Assembly (NCBI RefSeq): GCF_000691505.1
Contig: NZ_JMIP02000015.1
Coordinates: 124,001 to 188,000, forward strand
Reading direction: 5' to 3'
DNA from: Halostagnicola sp. A56
GTDB taxonomy: Archaea > Halobacteriota > Halobacteria > Halobacteriales > Natrialbaceae
Length of the DNA: 64,000 bases
Shown: positions 35,070-44,109 of the stretch, piece by piece
Numbering within the stretch: position 1 is the stretch's first letter
How the letters are laid out: every line of letters starts with the position of its first letter
Notes under the pieces: generated by a model
The model's input: only the letters and a program-made list of their open reading frames with translations
Databases searched by the model: none
Told to the model about the DNA's origin: nothing
Translations under genes and position numbers: made by a program

Positions 35070-35105
35070 CTGCCACCAGCGAACACGCCCGTTCTCTCAG
35101 GACCG

Positions 35106-35549
35106 ATGCCACAAATCCCGCTTCACTACGTCGATCTGCGGACGTTTTGTTACGCCACCGAGGACGAAAAACGCGTCGAGGAAGCGCTGCGAACGTTCCT
35201 CCCCGAAGAGTTCGAAATAGGGCGCGTCGAGAGCGAGGGTCACTACGGTGATCGGATCCTCGTCCTCTCGGCGCGCGCCGAAAACGCAGACGACGTGCGC
35301 CACGTCCTCTCGAGACTCGCGGATCTCGAGGATTTCGACGGCCTGATCGCCGAACTCGACCAGCGGGTCACCGAGAACACCGAACTCTATCTCACGCTCG
35401 ACAAACAGGCCGCGTTCAACGGCGAGAGCCGACTCGGCGACGGCATCACGTTCCGCGCGAAAGTCGAGGCCTACCCCGCGAAAAAAGAAGCCGCCGTCGA
35501 GAACGCCAGAGAGGTCCTCGAGCGCCTCGAGGACGAGGACGTCAACTGA
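35106..35549 (+). CDS. COG1325 RNA-binding protein (archaeal exosome-associated type)
   Basis: The 147-residue protein matches the archaeal COG1325 family (MPQIPLHYVDLRTFCYATEDE, EGHYGDRILVLSARAENA, TLDKQAAFNGE). This family is linked to the exosome subunit locus and is thought to bind RNA. Context with the preceding small beta protein suggests an RNA metabolism pair; that is inference. Confidence 0.78.
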   Translation: MPQIPLHYVDLRTFCYATEDEKRVEEALRTFLPEEFEIGRVESEGHYGDRILVLSARAENADDVRHVLSRLADLEDFDGLIAELDQRVTENTELYLTLDKQAAFNGESRLGDGITFRAKVEAYPAKKEAAVENAREVLERLEDEDVN

Positions 35550-35584
35550 TCCGATTGGGGGTAACAAATAGCGTTGGCGGCGCT

Positions 35585-35872
35585 CTACTCCTCGCGTGAT
35601 TCGACGTTCGTCTCGAGCGTTCGATCCTCGGTAACGACACCGGCCACGCGCACAGACTCGACCCCCCAGCCGGTGTCCTCGAGTTGGTCGATGATCTCCT
35701 CGTTCGAGAGTGTAACCGATTCTCCTAGAGCGGTAATTTCGAGCGAGTACGGCCCGTGTAGCTTGATCCACGGACCGGTAAGATGTTGTTCGTCCCTGTG
35801 TTCGTCGTCGCCTGCTGGCTCGAGTTCGGCTGTCTCCTCGTAGACTGGGTCTCCATCTTCCAGAATCGTCAC
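35585..35872 (-). pseudogene. 5'-truncated lipoprotein-type beta-domain fragment
   Basis: The 95 codons from a GTG at 35872 have no plausible start context. The same frame runs on upstream for another ~25 codons (YKTRNHLDLRLLGKNRSDE) to a TAA without ATG/GTG. The whole reading (KTRNHLDLRL, then TILEDGDPVYEETAELEP, then GPYSLEITALGESVTL) resembles the Ig-like domain of haloarchaeal lipoproteins, which normally start with a signal peptide and lipobox. Those are missing. It is likely a remnant, or its start lies beyond a mutation. Confidence 0.55.
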
Positions 35873-36071
35873 CGCAATGTCAGCCGACTCGTCCGATCGA
35901 TTCTTGCCGAGAAGTCGCAGGTCAAGGTGATTTCTCGTTTTGTACTGTCGTTACTCGAGGAAATCGTTCAGGGGACGGGAGAATGAGGATGCGCTGATCC
36001 TGTTGGGTACACCACTGAAACTTTTCCAACGCGTATCGAAATCCTGCAGACTAACATTCTCGAGAGCGCGC

Positions 36072-37079
36072 TCAATCGAGAAACTCGAGCCCGTCGCCTA
36101 GCTCGAGCGGCACCGATCCCTTCCGATAGCCCTCGACGTGGCCGTCCGGTCGGGCGCGGTAGACGACCGCGGGGCGGTGGCGAACGTCGGGTTGCTCGCC
36201 GCGAACCGCGTTCCAGCTATCGTCGCGAAAGCTCGAGCAGTCGACGAACAACACCGCGCCGCCGCCGTGTTCGGCGAGTTGGCCGCTCGTCTTGGTCTCG
36301 GCGGTATCTCGAACCGCGGCGACCGGTCCCGAGGCGGCCCTGTTTCCGGGCGGCTGGGGGCGGGTGACTTCCACGAGGACGTTCGTCGACCCGTCTTTCG
36401 CGCGGTAGTCGAGTGAGTGTCCCGTCGTCACCTCGATCTCGGGGACTACGTCGTAGTCCGCGTCGACGAGAATTTTCGCGGCGATGAACTCGCCCATCGA
36501 GGCGCTCATACGAACGCGGTCGACGTGATCGCTGGTGCCGAGTTTCCCCGCCATGACGTGTCGGTACTCGTCGAGCGTGCCGGTGGTGAAGAACTCCTCG
36601 AAAAAGCCCATCGCGTCCCGTCGGCCGGCATCGGGAAAGCCGCCAGCGTGCTCGCGGAAGAACGCCCGCGTGGACTCCCGTCCGTCCTTGGACATGAATA
36701 CGGGGAGGAAAAACCACGAGAGGTGCGGGTACGCCTCGAGCCACGGGTCCGCCTCGTACAGCGTCTCGAGGAGTTCCCGCTGTGTCCACCGCGAGACGTG
36801 ATGGGGGACCTCGCCCCAGCCGAACTTGTCGGTTCGCCACAGCGCCGACGGCGTCTCGGTGTTGCCCATCCAGTAGGCCTCCTCGTCGTTCCGGGCGAAC
36901 AGAGCGATATCGCCGTTCGTCATCTCGAAGCGGTGGGTATCCCACCCGCCGTTGATGTCGAATTGGGGGCTGACGGCTCGAGCGCCGATGTTGTTCCGAA
37001 GCGGTTGCAAAATCTTCTGACGGACCCGTTGCTCGCTCCAGTGAGCGGGCGAATAACGGAAGCGAAGCGGCCGTGCCAC
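36072..37079 (-). CDS. DUF5784 family protein
   Basis: The 335-residue protein matches a haloarchaeal family of unknown function (MARPLRFRYSPAHWSEQRVRQ, GGWDTHRFEMTNGDIALFARN). The C-terminal half has a pattern of a nuclease or NERD-like fold (DYDVVPEIEVTTGHSLDYRA, NVLVEVTRP, AVLFVDCSSF), with D/E/E residues reminiscent of PD-(D/E)xK endonucleases. This is noted as possible only. The N-terminal part has basic/aromatic residues. The start MARPLRFRYS is chosen. Confidence 0.75.
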   Translation of the reverse strand: MARPLRFRYSPAHWSEQRVRQKILQPLRNNIGARAVSPQFDINGGWDTHRFEMTNGDIALFARNDEEAYWMGNTETPSALWRTDKFGWGEVPHHVSRWTQRELLETLYEADPWLEAYPHLSWFFLPVFMSKDGRESTRAFFREHAGGFPDAGRRDAMGFFEEFFTTGTLDEYRHVMAGKLGTSDHVDRVRMSASMGEFIAAKILVDADYDVVPEIEVTTGHSLDYRAKDGSTNVLVEVTRPQPPGNRAASGPVAAVRDTAETKTSGQLAEHGGGAVLFVDCSSFRDDSWNAVRGEQPDVRHRPAVVYRARPDGHVEGYRKGSVPLELGDGLEFLD

Positions 37080-37224
37080 GCCTCACAGTAGGTGCTGGTC
37101 TCGCATACGTCTTCCCTTCTGGCTTTCCTCCCACTTCCCGTGAAATACTGCGTTTCCGACGCGTCTCTGCCCGATTTAACCGTTACCTTGATAAGAGAGA
37201 ACTACCTACATGTGTATAGTTACC

Positions 37225-37398
37225 ATGTCAATGGGTGCCTATGACGAAGACGAGCACGAGCGACGTGAAAAACAAGCTTCCAAAGTCGATACCGACTTCG
37301 ACGACGAGCGGACGATCCACCACGGAACCGTCGAGTACGATTCCGGCGATTCCGCCGAGGAACTCCTGAACAAGTTCGAGGAGATCAAGTCGGACTAG
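37225..37398 (+). CDS. DUF5786 family small acidic protein
   Basis: The 57-residue protein (MSMGAYDEDEHERREKQASK) matches a small haloarchaeal family with GTVEYDSGDSAEELLNKFEEIK at its end. The ATG at 37225 (MSMGAY) fits the family; an upstream ATG at 37210 would add five non-conserved residues. Its function is unknown; such small acidic proteins are widespread in haloarchaea. Confidence 0.75.
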   Translation: MSMGAYDEDEHERREKQASKVDTDFDDERTIHHGTVEYDSGDSAEELLNKFEEIKSD

Positions 37399-37552
37399 TG
37401 GCGACGAACTCCTTTTCCGCCGCACTCTACTCACGTACCGGCAGGTGTCTCGAATCGCGACGGGCAACCGATTCCGGCTACCCGAAAACGACTCCTCGGG
37501 GGAACGACTTTGCCCGTTCCGTCCTGAGTGTTCGCTATGAGCGCTGATCGCT

Positions 37553-37807
37553 ATGGGAACTGATTCGTGTGACGGCTGCGGCCGTCCGGTCTCCGTCGCA
37601 GGCGGCGTCGCCAACATCTGGACGTTCGGCGAAAATGACGGCAGCGACGGGACGGCGATGACCCTCGAGCTCGCGGACGGCTCGAGCCACCTGCTTTGCT
37701 ACCCGTGTCTCGAGGCGTTGCCTGATGAGCCGACGGTCGAGGACGTGGAGAACCTGGAGCCGAGCGATGATGGCTCTGTCGTTCGCTCAGTCCGGTCGGA
37801 TCGCTGA
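37553..37807 (+). CDS. DUF7561-type zinc-binding small protein
   Basis: The 84-residue protein has two Cys pairs, CDGCGRPVSVAGG and CYPCLEALPD, in the DUF7561-like haloarchaeal pattern. Between them lies a beta stretch (NIWTFGENDGS, AMTLELADGSSHLL). It may be a zinc-stabilised protein of unknown role. The start MGTDSCDGCG is clear. Confidence 0.7.
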   Translation: MGTDSCDGCGRPVSVAGGVANIWTFGENDGSDGTAMTLELADGSSHLLCYPCLEALPDEPTVEDVENLEPSDDGSVVRSVRSDR

Positions 37808-37888
37808 CCGTCGATTCTATCGGGTTCGTCGCCTCGAGCAGTCTCGAGGCGACGACAGCTGCGAGAACGGAAGCGATTCGTCGAGAAC

Positions 37889-37975
37889 GGAAGGGGTGGG
37901 ATTCGAACGCCACGAGGCCAGAGGGCCTCCGCGGGCCAGGGGCCCACGGGTGCTCTTCCGCTGAGCGACCCTTCC
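37889..37975 (-). tRNA. tRNA-like sequence, identity uncertain (possibly a tRNA pseudogene)
   Basis: On the minus strand the 87 bases have a 7-bp acceptor stem (GGAAGGG with CCCTTCC), a D-arm GCTC-AGCGGAA-GAGC, and a T-arm with TTCGAAT. The T-stem GTGG-C-G / CCCAC has one extra base (C). The anticodon arm is abnormal: a long GC hairpin around CCGTGGGCC-CCT-GGCCCGCGG without a U33-anticodon loop. A further hairpin GAGGCC-CTCT-GGCCTC follows, like a class II variable arm. It is either a degenerate tRNA or a tRNA whose identity I cannot read. It is just downstream of the DUF7561-type gene. Confidence 0.45.
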
Positions 37976-38145
37976 ACGTTCAGGATCGATGGGACGTTTC
38001 GTATTTGTAATCGAGCGCCTACCGGGCGGTAGGCGTCGATTTCGGCAGCCGATCGAGGATCGTCGACCGTCTGTCGCCGGTCTCGAGATTCACCGACGGC
38101 GACGGTCCGGTGCTTTTAGGATCGAGCCCCGCCGTGGTTCGAACG

Positions 38146-40038
38146 GTGAACACCGAGCGGATCTTCGAGGAGTTTCCCGCGCCGAGCTATCGCGGCGCGC
38201 AGGAGTCGGCCCTCCGTGACGTTCGCGACGCGTTCGAGGCCGGCAACGACGTTGTACTCGTGCGCGCGCCCACGGGCAGTGGGAAGTCTCTGCTGGCTCG
38301 AGCGATCGCCGGCTGTGCCCAGACGATAGAGGAGGCGGATCCGAGCGAGCCCTCGGGGGCCTACTACACGACGCCGCAGGTGTCGCAGCTCGACGACGTC
38401 GCTGCGGACGACCTGCTTTCAGATCTGAACGTGATCCGCGGGAAGTCGAACTACAACTGTATTCTCCCCCACGAGCGCGACACGCCGGTGAATCAGGCCC
38501 CGTGCGTTCGCGAGCGCGGGTACGACTGCTCGGTCAAACATCGCTGTCCGTACTTCTCGGACCGAGCGATCGCGTCGAACCGCGAAATCGCGGCGATGAC
38601 GCTCGCGTACTTCATGCAAACCGCGGGGAGCGAGGTTTTTCGGACCCGCGACGTGGTCGTCGTTGACGAAGCCCACGGACTGGCCGAGTGGGCCGAGATG
38701 TACGCGACGATCCGACTCGGCCCCCGTTCGGTCCCCATCTGGGAGGACCTTCGCGTTCCCGACATCGGCGGGGTCGACCGCGCCGCCCGCTACGCCGAAA
38801 ACCTCGCTCAGACGTGCACTCGACGCAAAGACGAACTGCTCGCTCAGGAGTCGCTCACGCCCGCGGACGTTCGCGAGCGGGACCGGCTTCAGGAACTCAT
38901 CGGCGAACTCGAGTGGTTCGTTTCGGACTACCGCGACCCGGAGAGTCCGACGACCTGGCTGATCGATCAGGAGCCGCCGGCCGACGCCGACCGAGCCAGC
39001 GGCGCCAATGGGAGCGACGGCGAGGACGCCGAACTCGGCGGCCCGCTGACGATCAAACCGATGAACCCCGAGCGCTACCTCAGACACACTGTCTGGGATC
39101 GGGGCAACAAGTTCGCGCTCCTCTCGGCGACGATCCTCAACAAGGACGCGTTCTGCAGGCAGGTCGGACTCCGTCCGGAGAACGTCGCCCTCGTCGACGT
39201 CGAGCACACCTTCCCGGTCGAAAACCGCCCGCTGTACGACGTGACTCAGGGGAAGATGACCTACGACCAGCGCGACGACACGCTCCCCAAGATCGCCCGA
39301 ACCATCGTCCGAATCATGCAAGAACATCCGGACGAGAAGGGGCTGGTCCACGCCCACTCCTACGCGATTCAGGAGCGACTGGCCGACCTGCTTCGGGATT
39401 TCGGTGTCGGCGAGCGGATTCGAACGCACACGAGAGACGGCCGGGACGCCGACTTAGAGGAGTGGAAGGCGAGCGACGATCCGGACATGTTCCTCTCGGT
39501 CAAGATGGAGGAAGCGCTCGACCTCAAAGGCGACCTCTGTCGCTTTCAGGTCCTCTGTAAAGCGCCGTTTCTCAACACCGGCGATTCGCGCGTCGCTCAC
39601 CGCCTCGAGGAGGGCCAGTGGGCCTGGTACTACCGAACCGCGCTTCGAACCATCATCCAGGGCTGTGGTCGGGTCGTCCGCGCGCCCGACGACTACGGCG
39701 CGACGTACCTGGCGGACTCGAGCCTGCTGGACCTCTTCGACCGCGCGCGAACGGACATGCCCGACTGGTTCGAAGCGCAGGTCGACCGGATGAACGCGCC
39801 CTCGCTTCCTTCCTTCGACCCGCAGGCCGCGGTCATCGGAACCGGCGGCGCGAACCGCTCGTCGTCCGGCCGTTCATCCCCCGGCCGTTCGCCGTCCACG
39901 TCGGCTTCTGGCTCGCGGACTGGTGATCGGTCTCAGTCCGGATCTGGGAGTCGCTCCTCGAGCGATCGCAACCGCTCGTCCACGCGCGAATCATCGCGCT
40001 CGAGCCCGCTGGCGGATGTCTGGGACACGGACGGCTAA
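38146..40038 (+). CDS. XPD/Rad3-like Fe-S DNA helicase
   Basis: The 630-residue SF2 helicase starts at GTG (VNTERIFEEFPAPSYRG). Walker A is APTGSGKS (41-48), DEAH is at 174-177, and four Cys (C105, C120, C128, C134) form the Fe-S cluster domain of XPD/FancJ-type helicases. C-terminal motifs include GDSRVAHRLEEGQW and RTIIQGCGRVVRAPDD. A Ser/Arg/Gly-rich tail (~60 residues) is unusual for the core family. Its direction is probably 5'-3' and its role in repair or transcription-linked unwinding is inferred. Confidence 0.88.
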   Translation: MNTERIFEEFPAPSYRGAQESALRDVRDAFEAGNDVVLVRAPTGSGKSLLARAIAGCAQTIEEADPSEPSGAYYTTPQVSQLDDVAADDLLSDLNVIRGKSNYNCILPHERDTPVNQAPCVRERGYDCSVKHRCPYFSDRAIASNREIAAMTLAYFMQTAGSEVFRTRDVVVVDEAHGLAEWAEMYATIRLGPRSVPIWEDLRVPDIGGVDRAARYAENLAQTCTRRKDELLAQESLTPADVRERDRLQELIGELEWFVSDYRDPESPTTWLIDQEPPADADRASGANGSDGEDAELGGPLTIKPMNPERYLRHTVWDRGNKFALLSATILNKDAFCRQVGLRPENVALVDVEHTFPVENRPLYDVTQGKMTYDQRDDTLPKIARTIVRIMQEHPDEKGLVHAHSYAIQERLADLLRDFGVGERIRTHTRDGRDADLEEWKASDDPDMFLSVKMEEALDLKGDLCRFQVLCKAPFLNTGDSRVAHRLEEGQWAWYYRTALRTIIQGCGRVVRAPDDYGATYLADSSLLDLFDRARTDMPDWFEAQVDRMNAPSLPSFDPQAAVIGTGGANRSSSGRSSPGRSPSTSASGSRTGDRSQSGSGSRSSSDRNRSSTRESSRSSPLADVWDTDG

Positions 40039-40157
40039 CGGCTCAGTTCGTATTTTTGCGAAGACGAACGAGCGTGATCGAAAAATCGTCTCGAGGGCGA
40101 TAGACCGGACGAGATGGCTCGGAATGAACGTCCTGACGCGTCAGGCGACGACCGCTG

Positions 40158-40247
40158 TTACCCGAACAGGTACATCGCCGGCATCGCGATCATCGACGTT
40201 CCCATCAACACCGCGAACACGAGCGCGATGATCTGGTTTCTGGTCAT
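40158..40247 (-). CDS. 29-residue single-span membrane peptide
   Basis: Translation gives MTRNQIIALVFAVLMGTSMI followed by AMPAMYLFG and a TAA stop. This one-helix pattern after an M-x-R-N-Q start is a conserved type of haloarchaeal mini-protein. It lies alone between the helicase and Taw2-type genes, read opposite to the helicase. Its function is unknown. Confidence 0.6.
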   Translation of the reverse strand: MTRNQIIALVFAVLMGTSMIAMPAMYLFG

Positions 40248-40362
40248 GCTACGTCGATTCAGGCCCGATCGGCATGAATGTCACGGCTGCGTTCGGCGTT
40301 TATCGCGTGCTTTGACGGTCGAATCGGTTCGTCCCGTTCGATCGGTCACGTCGATAGAACTC

Positions 40363-41517
40363 TCACTCCACCACGGCATCGACGACGACGTGTTCGACGC
40401 CCGCGCTGTGGCTTTTGACTCGACGGCGCTCGAGATCACCGAGCGTCCGACCCGCCTCGCCGACGGCCGCCTCGAGTCGCCCGATCGGGCGATCCCACAG
40501 CAGCGCCTCCGGCGTCGCCTCGTGGTAGTGGACCGTCCCGCCGGGGGCAAGCGCCTCGAGCGCCGCGGGGAGGAACTCGTGGGCTTCGTCGGTTCGACCC
40601 GCTGTTTCGTCGCCGTCGTTCGACTCGGAGACGCCGTAGTACCCCATCACGACGCGGTCGACCGCGAGATCTGCCGCGAGGTCTCGACAGTCGGTCATAT
40701 AGGCCTCGAGATCGTTCTGGACGTCGTTCAACATCGCGTTCTCGAGCAGGTAGCGAAACGCGGTCGGGTTAACCTCGGCAGCGGTCACGCACGCGCCGGC
40801 GCGAGCCATCGGCAGCGTGAAGTAGCCGATGCCGGCGAACATGTCGAAGACGCGCTCGTCGGGGGAGACCACCTCGCCCATTCGAACTCGCTCGGCCTGA
40901 TTCCCCGGCGAGAACATCACTTCGGTCGGATCGAGCCCGTACCGCGTTCCGTTTTCGGTGTGGATCGTCTCGGTGTCCCGGTGGCCGGCCAGCAGTCGCG
41001 TCCGCGGCTCTCGATAGGTTCCCGCCGTCCCGTCGTTCGCGATGCTCTCGTCTGCGAGCACGCTGTCTGCCTCGCCGTGGATCTCGAGCAGTTCCTCCGC
41101 CAGCGCCGTCTCGTCGGGACAGTTCTCTGGAACCGTCACGAGGACCACCGAGCCGACGACGGCCCACGACCCCGGCACGCCTTCGAGGTCCGCCTCGCTC
41201 CAGCCGCGGTCGGCGAGTCGCCGCTCGAGGTCGGGACTCCGGTAGTCGGGATCGAGCTGTCGGATCACCTCGAGTACCGTCGTCTCGGTGGGCTGGGCGG
41301 AAACCGGCAGGGCGACCGTCTCGGCGTCGTACTCGCGAACCCGTCGCTCGTCGTCGTAGACGCCTTCCGCTCGCAAGGATTCGATCGCCGTCTCCGTTCG
41401 CGGCTTCTCGACGACGACCGCCAGCGGCGAGTCGGTTCCGGGCTCGAGGCTCGGACTGGTTTCGGCAGGATCCCCGTCCTCGGAACTCGAACCCGTTTCG
41501 TCTCGCCGCTCAGTCAT
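40363..41517 (-). CDS. taw2: Class I tRNA methyl/aminocarboxypropyl transferase (Taw2/Trm5-like)
   Basis: The 384-residue SAM enzyme has a Trm5/Trm12-type pattern: PTEVMFSPGNQAERVRMG, FDMFAGIGYFTLPMARAGA (SAM motif), AEVNPTAFRYLLENAMLN, and DRVVMGYYGVSES. In archaea, Taw2 transfers the aminocarboxypropyl group in wyosine synthesis at tRNA-Phe position 37; Trm5 methylates it. The Gly-Tyr-Tyr rather than NLP motif supports Taw2. It overlaps the nmd3 gene by 8 bp. Confidence 0.82.
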   Translation of the reverse strand: MTERRDETGSSSEDGDPAETSPSLEPGTDSPLAVVVEKPRTETAIESLRAEGVYDDERRVREYDAETVALPVSAQPTETTVLEVIRQLDPDYRSPDLERRLADRGWSEADLEGVPGSWAVVGSVVLVTVPENCPDETALAEELLEIHGEADSVLADESIANDGTAGTYREPRTRLLAGHRDTETIHTENGTRYGLDPTEVMFSPGNQAERVRMGEVVSPDERVFDMFAGIGYFTLPMARAGACVTAAEVNPTAFRYLLENAMLNDVQNDLEAYMTDCRDLAADLAVDRVVMGYYGVSESNDGDETAGRTDEAHEFLPAALEALAPGGTVHYHEATPEALLWDRPIGRLEAAVGEAGRTLGDLERRRVKSHSAGVEHVVVDAVVE

Positions 41518-42679
41518 CGCCCTCGTCCGGCAGCACGTGCAATCCGGCGCGGCTCTTCAGGACGGGAACCGTCTCGGCGTCGGGATCGAAGTAGTCCGGC
41601 CGGGCGACCGTTTTGGCCTGGTACGTTTCGGGATCGAGCACCTGCACCGCGTTCTCGTCTTCGACGGTGACGACCGTCGTCTCGACGCCATCGTCGAGTT
41701 CGCCGAGTTTTCGAGCGTCGGGGGAGTTTCCCTCCTCGTAGTCGGCTTCGTAGTGGTCGCCCGTCGTAACGCGCGTTCCCTTGAGATTCCCGCGGGCGCT
41801 GCGGACGAGGATCGGCCCGTCGTCGTCCGCGTCGTCCTCGAGTTCGATGACATCTCCCGGCCGGTACGGCGGGAGGCGGACGGCGAAGGTCACGCGGTAG
41901 ACCTCGTTTCCGTCTTCGTCCTCGGTGACGAGCGTCTCGGCGTCGTTTACGGTCCCGCCGAACTCCTCGACCATCTTGTTCGAGATCTTCTTGCCGATCT
42001 TGTTGGTCGAGACCTTCATGTTCAGCCCGTCGGGCGTCTCGCTCAGTTCGGTGATGAAGGCGTTGCGATCGCCCGTCGCCTCCATCTCGGCGACGATGTC
42101 GTTCGCGATCGCCTTGGCGCGGTCGATCTCCTCGGGGACCGGCGTCCGGTCCTCGGCGCGGATCTGGACGATGCTCGCGTAGTAGTCGCCGGCGATCCGG
42201 CCACAGCGAGTACAGGTCTGTCGGGCGATCCTGACGGGGACGGTGACCTGTTCCTCGACGGGTTCGCCGCGGACGACGCCGGTGAAATAACAGTGCATCC
42301 GGATCGTGTTCTCGTCGACCTGTTCGGGTTCGACTTGCCAGGCGACGTCCGCCGCGTCGACGTGGACGCCGAGCGCGTCGCTCACCTCTTCGATCGCAAC
42401 GTCGGTGTAGTCCTCCGCGCCGACGTCGACCCAGCGCTGGCCGCGGTGGACCGCTCCGCACCGGGCACAGACCCGGACGTCGACCTGCTGTGGCGCGTTG
42501 ACGAACTCGAAGTCGTCGAAGTAACACGCCCGACAGAGGTCGGTATCGCCGGCGGCCGGTTCGCGAATGCCCCGCTCGTCCGCGTCCCCGCTCGAGGCCG
42601 CGGATTCGGTCGCGTCGCTCCCGGATCGATCCGCGATCGGATCCCCACAGCGGGGACAGAACGCACGCGAGTCTGCCAT
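41510..42679 (-). CDS. nmd3: NMD3-like ribosome-export/maturation protein
   Basis: The 389-residue archaeal NMD3 has the Cys-rich N-terminal zinc motifs (FCPRCGDP, DLCRACYFDDFEF, VRVCARCGAVHRG, RQTCTRCGRIAGDYY) and the core with NKIGKKISNKM, VTFAVRLPPYRPGDVIEL and DHYEADYEEG. In archaea it likely acts in large-subunit maturation or quality control. It overlaps the Taw2-type gene by 8 bp, forming an operon, and starts MADSRAFCPRC. Confidence 0.92.
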   Translation of the reverse strand: MADSRAFCPRCGDPIADRSGSDATESAASSGDADERGIREPAAGDTDLCRACYFDDFEFVNAPQQVDVRVCARCGAVHRGQRWVDVGAEDYTDVAIEEVSDALGVHVDAADVAWQVEPEQVDENTIRMHCYFTGVVRGEPVEEQVTVPVRIARQTCTRCGRIAGDYYASIVQIRAEDRTPVPEEIDRAKAIANDIVAEMEATGDRNAFITELSETPDGLNMKVSTNKIGKKISNKMVEEFGGTVNDAETLVTEDEDGNEVYRVTFAVRLPPYRPGDVIELEDDADDDGPILVRSARGNLKGTRVTTGDHYEADYEEGNSPDARKLGELDDGVETTVVTVEDENAVQVLDPETYQAKTVARPDYFDPDAETVPVLKSRAGLHVLPDEGDD

Positions 42680-43156
42680 TGACCCCACTTTGGGGTTGAG
42701 CGAGTTAAACGGCGCGTTCTCGCAGTTCGGTCAAAAACCCATCCGTTCGATTCAGCCACTGAGAACTCCACACGAAATAAGGGGGGTCGCCAGTACGGAT
42801 GTCGGTTCGTTCGTCACTCTGTTCCACACGAAACGGGGGGCTCGAGTCGCCGTCGGCCTCGAGTGACGGCCCGGCCTGCTGTCCGCTCCGTCTGAATCTG
42901 TCTGTCTTCCCTCGGTTGATTTCGATCGGTTCACGACCGTTCTCGTTCGACCGACGCCAGTACCGACGCAACCTCACCTCGATCACCGGTGGAACTCACT
43001 CCCCGTCTCGTCTGCCACGCGTCGGACGCCGGTCGATTCGCTGTGTCAGACGAACTCACATCCCCCGGTCTCGATGCGAAACGAGGGGGTTCCAGATACC
43101 CCCGCGTCTCCACCGGTTTGAGGGAACTTATCTCCCTTCAGGCCATATAGCAACGT
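42680..43156. other. Intergenic region with ORB-like G-rich repeats
   Basis: Three motifs share CGAAA followed by a G-run: CTCCACACGAAATAAGGGGGG (minus its first base, 42767-42786), TTCCACACGAAACGGGGGG (42822-42840) and CTCGATGCGAAACGAGGGGG (minus its first base, 43071-43089). This layout (CAC-CGAAAC-GGGG) resembles haloarchaeal origin recognition boxes bound by Orc1/Cdc6. A near-copy of the first motif is at 4114-4140. It lies between nmd3 and htpX, ~3 kb from the Orc1-like gene. No DUE-like AT-rich block is present. Origin function is a hypothesis. Confidence 0.5.
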
Positions 43157-44068
43157 ATGGACTGGCAACCGGATTGGGGGCTTCGCGCGCGAATGGGGCT
43201 GACGATGTTCCTCCTTTTTGCGGTGTATCTGCTCTTCATCGCCGGACTCACGTTTGTGTTCGGCGGTGGAGCCTCGAGTCTCTTGCTCGTCGCACTACTG
43301 TTCGGCAGCTTCTCGCTGATCCAGTTTTTCTACAGCGACAAACTCGCGCTGTGGAGCATGGGTGCCACGGAGGTCGAGTACGAGGAGTACCCGCAGTTAC
43401 ACGCCGCGGTCGACCGGCTCTCCCAGCAGGCCGACCTGCCGAAACCGACGGTGGCCGTCGTCGACTCGAAGGTCCCCAACGCCTTCGCGACCGGCCGCTC
43501 GCCGAGCAATGCCGTCGTCGCGGTGACGACTGGGCTCATGAACACGCTGGATCAGGAGGAACTCGACGGCGTCCTCGCCCACGAACTCGCCCACGTCAAG
43601 AACCGTGACGTCGCCGTGATGACCATCGCCTCCTTCCTCTCGACCATCGCCTTCCTCATCGTCCGCTTCGGCGGTCAGATGATGCTCTTTACTGGCGGCG
43701 GGCGGGGCCACGGCGACGACGCACGGGGCGCGGCGGGGCTCCTCGTCGCCATCCTGATCTCGCTGCTCGTTTGGATCGTCAGCTACCTCCTCATCCGCGC
43801 GCTCTCGCGGTATCGCGAGTTCGCCGCCGACCGCGGCGCGGCCGCCATCACCGGCAACCCCGGCGCGCTCGCCTCCGCACTCATGAAGATCTCGGGCGAG
43901 GTCGACAAGGTTCCCGACGAGGACCTCCGCGAGGAAGCCGAGATGAACGCCTTCTTCATCATCCCGCTGAAATCCGGCATCGTCGGCCGGTTGTTCAGCA
44001 CCCACCCCTCGACGGAACGCCGGATCGAACAGCTTCGAGATCTCGAGCGCGAGACGGCGACGGCGTGA
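43157..44068 (+). CDS. htpX: HtpX-like membrane zinc metalloprotease
   Basis: The 303-residue membrane protease has the zinc motif HELAH (H142/E143/H146) with the third ligand Glu221 in RYREFAADRGAA. Four membrane spans frame the catalytic domain; the family cleaves misfolded membrane proteins. The phrases VPNAFATGRSPSNAVVAVT and FSTHPSTERRIEQL are also conserved. The start MDWQPDWGLRARMG is preceded by an AT-rich CATATAG element. Confidence 0.92.
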   Translation: MDWQPDWGLRARMGLTMFLLFAVYLLFIAGLTFVFGGGASSLLLVALLFGSFSLIQFFYSDKLALWSMGATEVEYEEYPQLHAAVDRLSQQADLPKPTVAVVDSKVPNAFATGRSPSNAVVAVTTGLMNTLDQEELDGVLAHELAHVKNRDVAVMTIASFLSTIAFLIVRFGGQMMLFTGGGRGHGDDARGAAGLLVAILISLLVWIVSYLLIRALSRYREFAADRGAAAITGNPGALASALMKISGEVDKVPDEDLREEAEMNAFFIIPLKSGIVGRLFSTHPSTERRIEQLRDLERETATA

Positions 44069-44109
44069 TCGGTCTCGAGCCTAAGCAATCCGTGACTATT
44101 TGCGGACTG

